NCBI GenBank assembly: GCA_037445185.1
Contig: JBBIKZ010000033.1
Span: 1 to 21,912, forward strand
Source: JANWZL01 sp037445185
GTDB taxonomy: Bacteria; Pseudomonadota; Gammaproteobacteria; Burkholderiales; Thiobacillaceae
Direction: 5' to 3'
DNA: 21,912 nucleotides
Position numbers and translations under genes: made by a program. Every line of letters begins with the position of its first letter. Positions within the stretch are counted from its first letter, which is position 1. This document shows, piece by piece, positions 14,846 to 21,912 of the stretch. The notes below the pieces were generated by a model that had not been told where the DNA came from, ran no database searches, and was given only the letters and a program-made list of their open reading frames with translations.

Positions 14846-16911
14846 TGGCCCAGGCCCTCGCCTGGAACGGCACCACCTGGCAGAAGCTGGCCGCACCGGC
14901 CCTGGTCATCGTCGTGCTGGCGATGATGATCCTGCCGCTGCCGCCCTTCCTGCTCGACATCCTGTTCACCTTCAACATCGCCCTGTCGATGATCGTGCTG
15001 CTCATCGGCCTGTACACCCTGAAGCCGCTGGAATTCTCAGTCTTCCCCACCGTGCTGCTGGTGACCACGCTGCTGCGGCTCTCACTCAACGTCGCTTCCA
15101 CCCGCATCGTGCTGATGGAGGGGCACACCGGCCCCGACGCCGCGGGCAAGGTGATCGAGGCCTTCGGTCACTTCCTGGTGGGGGGCAACTACGCCGTGGG
15201 GCTCGTCGTCTTCATCATCCTGGTGGTGATCAACTTCGTCGTCATCACCAAGGGCGCCGGGCGCATCGCCGAGGTCTCCGCCCGCTTCACCCTGGACGCC
15301 ATGCCCGGCAAGCAGATGGCCATCGACGCGGACCTCAATGCGGGGCTCATCGGCGAGGACGAGGCCCGCCGCCGCCGCGCCGAGATCGCCCAGGAGGCCG
15401 ATTTCTACGGCTCCATGGACGGTGCCTCGAAGTTCGTGCGCGGCGACGCCGTGGCCGGCATCATCATCATGCTGCTCAACATCATCGGCGGGCTCACCAT
15501 CGGCATGGTGCAGCACGACATGGCCCTGTCCGACGCGGCGCAGACCTACACCCTGCTGACCATAGGCGACGGCCTGGTGGCGCAGATCCCGGCGCTGATC
15601 ATCTCCACCGCGGCGGGCATGGTGGTCTCCCGCGTCTCCAGCGAACAAGACCTCAACCAGCAGCTGCTGGGGCAGGTCTTCGCCAAACCGCAGGCCGTCT
15701 TCCTCACCGCCGGCATCCTCGCCCTGCTCGGCATCATCCCGGGCATGCCCCACGTGGCCTTCCTGCTCATGGCCGCCGCGCTGACCGGTCTGGGGTTCTG
15801 GCTCATGCAGCGCCATGCGGCCGCGGCTACGCCAGCCGAGACGCAAGCGCCGCCGCCGGCCGAGGAACCCATGGAGGTGGGCTGGCAGGACGTGACACCG
15901 GTCGATCGCCTGGGCCTGGAGGTGGGCTACCGGCTGGTGCCCCTGGTCGATCGGTCCCAGGATGGCGAGCTGCTGCGCCGGGTGCGGGGTATCCGCAAGA
16001 AGATCGCCCAGGACCTGGGCTTTCTGGTGCCGCCCGTACACATCCGCGACAACCTGCAGTTGAAGCCCGGCGCCTACCGCATCACCCTCAAGGGCGTGAC
16101 CGAGGGCGAGGGGGAGGTCATCGTCGGCAAGTATCTGGCCATCAACCCCGGCCGGGTGATGGGCACGGTGCAGGGCCAGAGCACCGTGGACCCCGCCTAT
16201 GGCCTGCCCGCGGTGTGGATAGACGCGAGCCTGCGCGAGCAGGCGCAGACTTACGGCTACACGGTGGTGGACGCGGGGACCGTGGTGGCGACCCACCTCG
16301 CCAAGGTGATCAACGAACACGCGCCCGAACTGCTCGGCCGCGAGGAGACGCAGCAACTGCTCGACCACGTGGCGAAGCAGCATCCGAAACTGGTGGAGGA
16401 CCTGGTGCCCAAGCTCCTGCCGGTCTCCACCGTGCAAAAGGTGTTGCAGACCCTGCTCGAGGAGCGGGTGCATCTGCGCGACATGCGCACCATCCTGGAG
16501 ACCCTGGCCGAGCATGCCCCCCGCACCCAGGACCCCGACGAACTGGCCACCGCGGTCAGGGCCGCGCTGGGCCGTGCTATCATTCATGAAATCTTCGGAG
16601 GAGCGCACGAATTGCAGGTCATGGCCTTGGAGCCGAGCCTGGAGCAAATCCTCACGCAGGCCCTGGCCGGCCGGGGCGCCGAGGGCATGGGCCTCGAACC
16701 CGGCCTGGCCGAGCGGCTGGTGCGCGATACCCAGGGCGCGGTGGAGTCGATGTCCCGCCAGGGATTACCCAGTGTGCTCCTCGTCGGCCAACCCATCCGC
16801 GCCGTCCTCTCCCGCTTCCTGCGCCGTGTGGCGCCCGACCTGAAGGTGATCTCCCACGCCGAGGTGCCGGACGGACGCAGTGTACGCGTCACCGCCATGA
16901 TCGGTGCCTAA
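14845..16911 (+). CDS. flhA: Flagellar export gate protein FlhA
   Basis: The largest export-gate membrane protein, 688 residues, of normal length. The N-terminal half holds eight hydrophobic helices interrupted by the conserved FHIPEP cytoplasmic loop (GRIAEVSARFTLDAMPGKQM, then GASKFVRGDA from G193). The C-terminal half (about 350-688) is the soluble domain that docks chaperone-substrate complexes, with VPPVHIRDNL and LREQAQTYGYTVVD visible. A GGAGG ribosome-binding site lies within the flhB end, and the one-base TGATG overlap implies coupling. After its TAA comes a 150-bp spacer packed with hairpins before flhF. Confidence 0.97.
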   Translation: MAQALAWNGTTWQKLAAPALVIVVLAMMILPLPPFLLDILFTFNIALSMIVLLIGLYTLKPLEFSVFPTVLLVTTLLRLSLNVASTRIVLMEGHTGPDAAGKVIEAFGHFLVGGNYAVGLVVFIILVVINFVVITKGAGRIAEVSARFTLDAMPGKQMAIDADLNAGLIGEDEARRRRAEIAQEADFYGSMDGASKFVRGDAVAGIIIMLLNIIGGLTIGMVQHDMALSDAAQTYTLLTIGDGLVAQIPALIISTAAGMVVSRVSSEQDLNQQLLGQVFAKPQAVFLTAGILALLGIIPGMPHVAFLLMAAALTGLGFWLMQRHAAAATPAETQAPPPAEEPMEVGWQDVTPVDRLGLEVGYRLVPLVDRSQDGELLRRVRGIRKKIAQDLGFLVPPVHIRDNLQLKPGAYRITLKGVTEGEGEVIVGKYLAINPGRVMGTVQGQSTVDPAYGLPAVWIDASLREQAQTYGYTVVDAGTVVATHLAKVINEHAPELLGREETQQLLDHVAKQHPKLVEDLVPKLLPVSTVQKVLQTLLEERVHLRDMRTILETLAEHAPRTQDPDELATAVRAALGRAIIHEIFGGAHELQVMALEPSLEQILTQALAGRGAEGMGLEPGLAERLVRDTQGAVESMSRQGLPSVLLVGQPIRAVLSRFLRRVAPDLKVISHAEVPDGRSVRVTAMIGA

Positions 16912-16941
16912 CATGAAACGGCCCCCAGCCTCGCTGCATTG

Positions 16942-16988
16942 TGCGGCAAAGCCGCATCCCGCTGACGCGGGACCAGCACTGCGTGCTG
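16942..16988 (+). repeat. Three back-to-back perfect hairpins in the flhA-flhF spacer
   Basis: Three 6-bp perfect stems with tiny loops follow each other: TGCGGC-AAA-GCCGCA (16942-16956), TCCCGC-TGAC-GCGGGA (16957-16972) and CAGCAC-TGC-GTGCTG (16974-16988). There are zero and one bases between them. None is followed by a T-tract, so they do not look like terminators. Confidence 0.7.
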
Positions 16989-17012
16989 TCCTGCCGCCAG
17001 CGGTCTGGTCGT

Positions 17013-17062
17013 CACCCCCCGAGGGGGTGTCAGTTCCTTCGGACGGCCGGGCGGAACTGACA
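17013..17062 (+). promoter_or_regulatory. Two hairpins controlling access to the flhF start codon
   Basis: Stem A pairs CACCCCC (17013-17019) with GGGGGTG (17023-17029) around a 3-base loop. Stem B pairs TGTCAGTTCC (17028-17037) with GGAACTGACA (17053-17062) around a 15-base loop, ten perfect pairs. A G-U pair to the T of the start codon extends it. Stem B contains the only Shine-Dalgarno-like bases (GGAA, 17053-17056) and the A of the flhF ATG. Stems A and B compete for positions 17028-17029. This is a plausible translational control element; its trigger is unknown. Confidence 0.6.
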
Positions 17063-18444
17063 TGGTGAAAAAATTCCACGCCCCCACCACCCGCGAGGCC
17101 CTGCGCATGGTGCGCGACGCCCTGGGGGCCAATGCCATCATCCTGTCCAACCGTCAGGTGGAGGGCGGGGTGGAGATCATCGCCGTGGCCGACCTGGACA
17201 TGGCCGCCTTGTCCAGCCAGGCGGAACCGGCCGTCGTGTCGCATCGCCAGAGCGCGCCCCCGCCGCAGCCGGCGCCGGAACGCCCGGCCGTCACCCCCCT
17301 GACCGAATACCTCGCCCAGCGCGAGGCGAGCGTCATCCGCTCGGCGCGGACCGGCGCGCGCGAGAAGAACGCCCCGCCCCCGGCAAGCCCGCCTGTGGCC
17401 GAGCGTTCAGGCACTGCTGCGTCCGCCCCGGCGCCCAGCCCCCCCCCTGCCGAGCCCACACTCGCCACCGAGGAACTGGCGCGCGAGCTGCGTGCCCTGC
17501 GCAACCTGGTGGAGGGCCAGTTGGCCGGTTTCGCCTGGGGCGAGATCGCCGGCCGCGACCCGGTGCGCGCCGAGGTCATGAAACGCCTGCTGGCCGCCGG
17601 CTTCAGCACCGCCCTCTCCCGGCAGATATTGGCCAATCTGCCGCGTGACGCGGATGTGGAGCGCGCCGTCAAGTGGCTCAAATCGGTCATCGCCCACAAC
17701 GTGATCACGCCGCCCGAAGGCGAGGACATCCTCGACCGCGGCGGCGTCTATGCCCTGGTCGGCCCCACCGGCGTGGGCAAGACCACCACCGTGGCCAAGC
17801 TGGCGGCCCGCGCCGTGCTCAAGTATGGCGCGGCCAAGGTCGCCCTGGTCACCACCGACACCTATCGTATCGGCGCCCAGGACCAGCTGCGCATCTATGG
17901 CCGCATCCTGGGCACACCCGTGTTCGCCGTTCAGGACGACAACGATCTGGAGCTGACCCTGTCCGACCTGGCGCGCAAGCATCTGGTGCTGATCGACACC
18001 GTCGGTATGTCGCAGCGGGACAAACGCGTGGCCGAGCAGGTGGCCCTGCTGTGCGGCGAAGCGCGCGGCGTCAAACGCCTGCTGCTCCTGGGTGCGCCCG
18101 CCCAGGGCATGACACTGGAGGAGGTGGTGCGTGCCTACAGCGGACCGGGGCTCATCGGCTGCATCCTGACCAAGATCGACGAGGCCCTCTCCTTCGGCCC
18201 CTGTCTCGACGTGGTGATCCGCCATCAGCTGCCGGTGCACTACGTGACCAACGGTCAGCGCGTGCCAGAAGACCTGCACCCGGCCAACGCCCTCTACCTC
18301 ACCGATCGCGCCTTTCGGCTGGCCCAGGCGGAATCCCCCTACACACCCGCGGAGGGCGACTATCCGGTGCTGATGGCGGCCATGGACCGACACGGCCTGC
18401 CCGAGGCTACCGCCGATCCCGGCATGGTCGGTGTTCTACGCTGA
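17062..18444 (+). CDS. flhF: Flagellar placement GTPase FlhF
   Basis: A 460-residue SRP-type GTPase that recruits early flagellar components to the pole. The N-terminal B domain starts VKKFHAPTTREALRMVRDALG (about 1-60), followed by a long Pro/Ala-rich linker (about 70-150) and the N domain (about 150-225). The G domain carries P-loop GPTGVGKTTT from G234, DTYRIGAQDQL (about 267-277), DTVGMSQRD from about D312 and LTKIDEA. All GTP-binding motifs are intact. The ATG start and its weak ribosome-binding site lie in the 3' arm of a stable hairpin. flhG starts six bases after the stop codon. Confidence 0.96.
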   Translation: MVKKFHAPTTREALRMVRDALGANAIILSNRQVEGGVEIIAVADLDMAALSSQAEPAVVSHRQSAPPPQPAPERPAVTPLTEYLAQREASVIRSARTGAREKNAPPPASPPVAERSGTAASAPAPSPPPAEPTLATEELARELRALRNLVEGQLAGFAWGEIAGRDPVRAEVMKRLLAAGFSTALSRQILANLPRDADVERAVKWLKSVIAHNVITPPEGEDILDRGGVYALVGPTGVGKTTTVAKLAARAVLKYGAAKVALVTTDTYRIGAQDQLRIYGRILGTPVFAVQDDNDLELTLSDLARKHLVLIDTVGMSQRDKRVAEQVALLCGEARGVKRLLLLGAPAQGMTLEEVVRAYSGPGLIGCILTKIDEALSFGPCLDVVIRHQLPVHYVTNGQRVPEDLHPANALYLTDRAFRLAQAESPYTPAEGDYPVLMAAMDRHGLPEATADPGMVGVLR

Positions 18445-18450
18445 CCGGTC

Positions 18451-19338
18451 ATGCAAGATCAGGCCGCCGGACTGCGCAGGATGATGGGGCAGCCCCCCCC
18501 ATTCCTGCCCATCGGCATCTGCGGCACGGACCCCGCCCTGACGGCCCTGGCCACCGCCCATCTGGCGCATGCCCTGAACGGACGCGGTCTGCCGGTCTGG
18601 GTGGTGGATGAGGCCAGCGCCCCCCGCAACGTCGCCACCTGCTTCGGCATCCCGCTGCGGCGGACGCTGGATCAGATTCTGCGCCAGGGGGGGACGCCGG
18701 ATGCCGCCCTGAGCACCGTGGCGCCAGGGCTCAACTGCCTGGCGATCAACGGCGGCATGGCCTGGCTGGGCGGCCTCCCGGAGGGACGATGGCACCAGAC
18801 GGTGGATGCCTTGACCGGCCTGCCCGAGCAGCCCCAGTGCCTGCTGCTGCATGCGCCGTCCGGCGCGGAAGCAGGCAGCCTGGCCATGTGCGCACGCGAC
18901 CGTCTGCTCGTCCTGCCCCAGGGCAGGTCCGCCCTGACCCAGGCCTATGCCCTGATGAAGGGGGTGCAGCGCCTCTATCCGAGCGAACGCTGGCACATCC
19001 TGGTGATGCAGGCCAAGGACGAGGCGGCCGCGCGGGAAACCTTCACCGCCCTGGAGTCCACCGCCCGACGCTTTCTCGATCTGCGTCCCCAGTGGCTGGG
19101 CGGCGTGCCGCGTGACGCATCCCTGACGCAAGCCACCCGGCGCATGCTGACGGTACGGGAGATCCCGGCCGACCGCCCCGGCGCTCAGGCCTTCCGCAGG
19201 CTGGCGGAGGCGTTGGCGACGGTGCTCGCGGGCACCGGGATGTACCAACCGGAGGGATTCTGGCTGAAAATGTGGATGTTCAGTCGTCTGACCGCAGAAG
19301 CGGTCCCGGAGAAGGCACAGAATGTCCCGCTCAGCTGA
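18451..19338 (+). CDS. flhG: FlhG/FleN-like protein with degenerate MinD-type ATPase site
   Basis: A 295-residue ParA/MinD-fold protein in the flhG position. Family FlhG is an ATPase that limits flagellar number and activates FlhF GTPase through an N-terminal DQAxxLR helix. Here the helix is intact (DQAAGLRRM, 3-11), which fixes the ATG at 18451. The P-loop, normally KGGVGKT, is replaced by ICGTDPALTAL (23-33) with no lysine. The Walker B aspartate position reads LLLHAPSG (H134). Switch-like VVDEASAPRNV (51-61) and QAYALMKGVQRLYP (164-177) still align with the family. The C-terminus has an amphipathic stretch (GFWLKMWMFSRL) suited to membrane contact. It overlaps fliA by 17 bp. Confidence 0.85.
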   Translation: MQDQAAGLRRMMGQPPPFLPIGICGTDPALTALATAHLAHALNGRGLPVWVVDEASAPRNVATCFGIPLRRTLDQILRQGGTPDAALSTVAPGLNCLAINGGMAWLGGLPEGRWHQTVDALTGLPEQPQCLLLHAPSGAEAGSLAMCARDRLLVLPQGRSALTQAYALMKGVQRLYPSERWHILVMQAKDEAAARETFTALESTARRFLDLRPQWLGGVPRDASLTQATRRMLTVREIPADRPGAQAFRRLAEALATVLAGTGMYQPEGFWLKMWMFSRLTAEAVPEKAQNVPLS

Positions 19339-20041
19339 AACCGCCGACGGCCTGGTGCGCGAATACCTGCCGCTGGTCAAACGCATCGCCTACCACCTGA
19401 TGACGCGGCTGCCGGCCAGCGTGGAAGTGGATGACCTCATCCAGGCCGGACTGATGGGCCTGCTGGACGCGGTGGAACGCTACGACGACGGGCAGGGTGC
19501 CCATTTCGAGACCTACGCCACCCAGCGCATCCGCGGGGCGATGTTGGACGAGCTGCGCGAGGCGGACTGGGCCACGCGCAACGTGCGCCGTGCGGCGCGG
19601 CAGATCGAACAGGCGATCCATACCCTGGAACAGCGGCTGGGGCGTCCGCCCACGGAGCTGGAGATCGCCAACGAGATGCAGCTGGACATCCATGCCTATT
19701 TCGATCTGCTCAACGGCGCCCGCGGGGCGCAGCTGCTCTACTACGAAGACCTGCACGAGGACGGCGGCGACGATTTCCTCGAACGCTTCGCCGACGATGT
19801 CTCCCTCGGCCCCTTCGACATCCTGGCCGGCCGCCATTTCAAGCGGGCCCTGGCCCAGGCGGTCTCGCTGCTGCCGGACCGCGAGAAGCAGCTCATGGGC
19901 ATGTACTACGAGCAGGAGATGAACTTCAAGGAGATCGGCGCGGTCCTGGGTGTGTCCGAATCCAGGGTCTGCCAGCTGCACAGCCAGGCCATCTCCCGTC
20001 TGCGCAGCCGTCTGCGCGCATGGGGCGGAGGCGAGGACTAG
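19322..20041 (+). CDS. fliA: RNA polymerase sigma-28 factor FliA
   Basis: A 239-residue flagellar sigma factor, the same length as the E. coli protein, directing transcription of late flagellar, motor and chemotaxis genes. Region 2 (about 10-85) includes LPASVEVDDLIQAGLMGLLDAVERYD and FETYATQRIRGAMLDELRE-type residues. Region 3 is at about 90-150. Region 4 (about 180-235) contains the helix-turn-helix NFKEIGAVLGVSESRVCQLHS. A GGAGAAGG ribosome-binding site lies inside flhG. FliA is normally held by the anti-sigma FlgM, which is not in this window. Confidence 0.97.
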   Translation: MSRSAETADGLVREYLPLVKRIAYHLMTRLPASVEVDDLIQAGLMGLLDAVERYDDGQGAHFETYATQRIRGAMLDELREADWATRNVRRAARQIEQAIHTLEQRLGRPPTELEIANEMQLDIHAYFDLLNGARGAQLLYYEDLHEDGGDDFLERFADDVSLGPFDILAGRHFKRALAQAVSLLPDREKQLMGMYYEQEMNFKEIGAVLGVSESRVCQLHSQAISRLRSRLRAWGGGED

Positions 20042-20070
20042 TGCTGCCGTTCCTGCTCCAGGACTGAGGC

Positions 20071-20823
20071 GTGCCACGCGGCTTGGACATCATCAGCATC
20101 ATCGGCCTCACCCTGGGGGTGGCGGCCATCCTCGTCGGACAGGTCCTGGAGGGGGGGCACATCGGCTCCCTGCTGCAGATCACCGCCTTCCTCATCGTCA
20201 TCGGCGGCACCCTGGGGGCGGTCATGCTGCAGAGCCCGCTCAAGGTGTTCCTGGATGGCCTCGCCATCAGCCGCTGGGTATTCAACCCGCCCAAGCTGGC
20301 CCCGGACGAGGTCATGCGCCATGTCCTGGAATGGAGCCATCAGGCCCGCCGCGGCGGCCTGCTCGCCTTGGAGCCCCAGATCGAGGCACAGACCGACCTG
20401 TTCCAGCGGCGCGGGCTGCAGATGCTGGTGGACGGCGCCGAGCCGGAGGTGCTGCGCGAGACCCTCGAGCTGGAGCTCGCCTCCTACGAACACCACCACC
20501 ACGAGGCGGCCAAGGTCTGGCAGGCGGCCGGCGGCTATGCCCCGACCATAGGCATCATCGGTGCGGTGATGGGGCTCATCCACGTCATGGAGAACCTGTC
20601 CGACCCCTCCAAGCTGGGGGCTGGCATTGCGGTGGCCTTCGTCGCCACCATCTACGGCGTGGGCAGCGCCAACCTCATCTTCCTGCCCATCGCCAACAAG
20701 TTGAAGGCGTTGGTGAATAAACAGGTCAAGATCAAAGAAATGTACATCGAAGGCCTGGTCGCCATCGCCAACGGTGAAAATCCGAGGATGGTCGAAGCGA
20801 AGCTGCAGGGGTATCTGCTCTGA
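20071..20823 (+). CDS. motC: Flagellar motor stator protein MotC (MotA/PomA family)
   Basis: A 250-residue stator subunit with four hydrophobic helices (about 5-25, 32-52, 150-172, 182-205). A cytoplasmic loop between helices two and three contacts the rotor. The conserved prolines are visible in GGYAPTIGIIGAVMGL and NLIFLPIANKLK. The loop segment EPEVLRETLELELASYEHHHHEAAK matches the family. Location beside fliA and the presence of a MotD-like partner fit the MotC/MotD set of Pseudomonas-type motors rather than MotA/MotB. The GTG start at 20071 follows a TGAGG ribosome-binding site. The 29-bp gap from fliA suggests one transcript. Confidence 0.9.
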   Translation: MPRGLDIISIIGLTLGVAAILVGQVLEGGHIGSLLQITAFLIVIGGTLGAVMLQSPLKVFLDGLAISRWVFNPPKLAPDEVMRHVLEWSHQARRGGLLALEPQIEAQTDLFQRRGLQMLVDGAEPEVLRETLELELASYEHHHHEAAKVWQAAGGYAPTIGIIGAVMGLIHVMENLSDPSKLGAGIAVAFVATIYGVGSANLIFLPIANKLKALVNKQVKIKEMYIEGLVAIANGENPRMVEAKLQGYLL

Positions 20824-20825
20824 CG

Positions 20826-20982
20826 ATGTTGACTAAGCTGGCATCGGGTTTCGGCGCAGGCCAACGTGAGCGCAACGCTGACAGTCCCAAGCGCAGCCCT
20901 TTGCGAGACACCCAGTGTGGACCATTATGCGTCTGCCACCCAGCGCTGAACCCTGTCCCCTGACCCCTGACCCCTGCGCACC
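20826..20982 (+). other. Spacer between motC and motD with heptanucleotide tandem repeat
   Basis: A spacer of about 159 bp separates two stator genes that are usually adjacent or overlapping. Its last part holds four copies of a 7-mer, the middle two identical CCCCTGA units (20957-20970) flanked by one-mismatch copies on each side (20950-20977). A TTGACT hexamer at 20830-20835 has no good -10 partner. A 45-codon frame (20826-20963) begins two bases after motC but has no ribosome-binding site or recognisable sequence, so it is not called a gene. Confidence 0.5.
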
Positions 20983-21771
20983 ATGCCCCGTAAGCGAGCA
21001 GCCGAGGAACACGAGAATCTGGAACGCTGGCTGGTCTCCTACGCCGACTTCATCACCCTGCTGTTTGCCTTCTTCGTGGTGATGTATGCCATTTCCTCCA
21101 TCAACGAGGGCAAATACCGGGTGCTGTCCGACTCCCTGGTGCAGGCCTTCCGCGAGCCCCCGGGCAGCGCAAGACTGATCGAGATGCGCACGCGCAATCC
21201 GGAACTCCTGGACGGCAGCGGCTTGCCCATCGGACAGGCCCGGCCCACGCAGCCCGCGGCCCAGCCGCAGGTGGAAACCGAGCGCATGAAGAAGGTGGCG
21301 AAGAACGTGCTGGAGGCGATGGCGCCCCTGGTCAAGGAGGGGCAGGTGCGGGTCACGCAATCGCCGCGTGGCATCACGGTGGAGATCAACGCCAGTGTGC
21401 TCTTCGCCACCGGGGAGGCCATCCTGCAGCCATCCTCGATCGAGACCCTGACGGCCGTGGCCAGGGTCCTGGCGGAGGTGGACAATCCCATCCAGGTCGA
21501 GGGCCATACCGACAACGTGCCCATCCGGAGTTCCGTGTTCCCGTCGAACTGGGAGCTGTCCTCGGCTCGGGCCGGGAGCGTGGTGCGGCTGTTCACCGAG
21601 CAGGGGGTGCAATCGGCCCGGCTGGTGGCCATCGGCTATGCCGACAACCGACCCCTCGACACCAACGCCACACCGGACGGCCGGGCACGCAACCGCCGGG
21701 TCAACATCCTCATCCTGCACGAGCGGCAGGGTGAAGTCCGCGAGATCCAGCTCGCTCCCGAAGGCATGTAG
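20983..21771 (+). CDS. motD: Flagellar motor stator protein MotD (MotB family)
   Basis: A 262-residue stator subunit with an N-terminal basic segment and one membrane helix (about 20-42) that carries the essential proton-binding aspartate, D22, in SYADFITLLFAFF. A plug/linker region (about 45-115) follows. The OmpA-like peptidoglycan-binding domain (about 115-250) includes VEGHTDNVPI, NWELSSARA and GRARNRRVNI. It pairs with MotC to form the ion channel that turns the flagellum. The ATG at 20983 has no Shine-Dalgarno; the bases ahead are pyrimidine-rich tandem repeats. The MotD name rests on pairing and context; MotB would be equally correct at family level. Confidence 0.92.
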   Translation: MPRKRAAEEHENLERWLVSYADFITLLFAFFVVMYAISSINEGKYRVLSDSLVQAFREPPGSARLIEMRTRNPELLDGSGLPIGQARPTQPAAQPQVETERMKKVAKNVLEAMAPLVKEGQVRVTQSPRGITVEINASVLFATGEAILQPSSIETLTAVARVLAEVDNPIQVEGHTDNVPIRSSVFPSNWELSSARAGSVVRLFTEQGVQSARLVAIGYADNRPLDTNATPDGRARNRRVNILILHERQGEVREIQLAPEGM

Positions 21772-21794
21772 CCAGTCGTTCTGACACTCACCGA

Positions 21795-21912
21795 TCAGGC
21801 CACGGTGATGCGGAACACCTCCACATTGGGGGTGTATTCGAGCCGTTTCTCCACCCGGATGGAGACCGGGCCGGCGTTGGAGCGGACCTCGATGGGGGAG
21901 TCGGGTTCGATG
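21795..21912 (-). CDS. 3' end of an unidentified protein (partial)
   Basis: The last 38 codons of a minus-strand gene that enters from beyond the right edge and stops (TGA) at 21795, 23 bp from the convergent motD stop. The visible peptide alternates charged and hydrophobic residues (IEVRSNAGPVSIRVEKRLEY, then VFRITVA), as expected of beta-strands. Length, start and family cannot be judged from this fragment. The frame is open to the edge, and its codon third positions are GC-rich like the neighbours. Confidence 0.55.
   Translation of the reverse strand, partial: IEPDSPIEVRSNAGPVSIRVEKRLEYTPNVEVFRITVA

Noticed and set aside
18451..19338. flhG as a pseudogene because its ATPase motifs are missing
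   Set aside because: The frame is full length and tightly coupled to flhF and fliA. It retains the DQAxxLR helix and family segments, so it looks maintained.
20826..20963. 45-codon open frame between motC and motD
   Set aside because: No ribosome-binding site and no recognisable sequence; its end is made of the tandem repeats.
1..21912. CRISPR array, prophage, toxin-antitoxin pair, tRNA or rRNA genes
   Set aside because: No spaced direct repeats, phage or toxin genes, or tRNA/rRNA-like sequences were seen on either strand.

Overview
The window is a GC-rich (roughly two-thirds G+C by eye), gene-dense piece of a proteobacterial chromosome. The rpsP-rimM-trmD-rplS operon, the tesA/ybbA-ybbP divergent pair, PdxJ and a polar-type flagellar block (flhB-flhA-flhF-flhG-fliA followed by MotC/MotD-type stators) point to a motile beta- or gammaproteobacterium. 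I cannot name the genus from sequence alone. No rRNA, tRNA, CRISPR array, phage or transposase gene is visible.

Layout. (1) 1-354 holds no gene. It carries a 235-bp MITE-like element with 18-bp perfect terminal inverted repeats flanked by an ATAAT direct repeat, 25 bp ahead of a CPA2 (KefB-type) cation/proton antiporter. (2) 2.4-5.4 kb: an orphan type IV-like prepilin (minus) is divergent from an orphan membrane histidine kinase of PrsK-like architecture. The kinase is followed by what looks like a broken remnant of an HDOD/EAL-type signalling gene. (3) 5.5-7.45 kb, minus strand: a 376-residue protein I do not recognise, then pdxJ. (4) 7.6-9.6 kb: the S16/RimM/TrmD/L19 operon closed by a strong intrinsic terminator. 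(5) 9.7-13.5 kb: tesA and ybbA-ybbP, head to head with overlapping start codons. (6) 13.7-21.8 kb: flagellar export (FlhB, FlhA), placement and number control (FlhF, FlhG), sigma-28 (FliA) and stator (MotC, MotD). (7) The 3' end of an unidentified minus-strand gene closes the window.

How the flagellar genes fit together: FlhB and FlhA form part of the export gate. FlhF is an SRP-type GTPase that places the flagellum, and FlhG normally tunes FlhF and flagellar number. FliA transcribes late genes, and MotC/MotD power rotation. Three things here depart from the textbook. The FlhG homologue keeps the N-terminal DQAxxLR motif that in the family stimulates FlhF GTPase, but has lost the Walker A lysines and the Walker B aspartate. 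FlhB has NPLH where the self-cleavage motif is usually NPTH. The flhA-flhF spacer is a train of perfect hairpins, the last of which sequesters the flhF ribosome-binding region and start codon.

Most of the window is conserved core chromosome. The strongest candidates for something under-described are the hairpin train in front of flhF together with the ATPase-dead FlhG, and the MITE-like element at the left edge.
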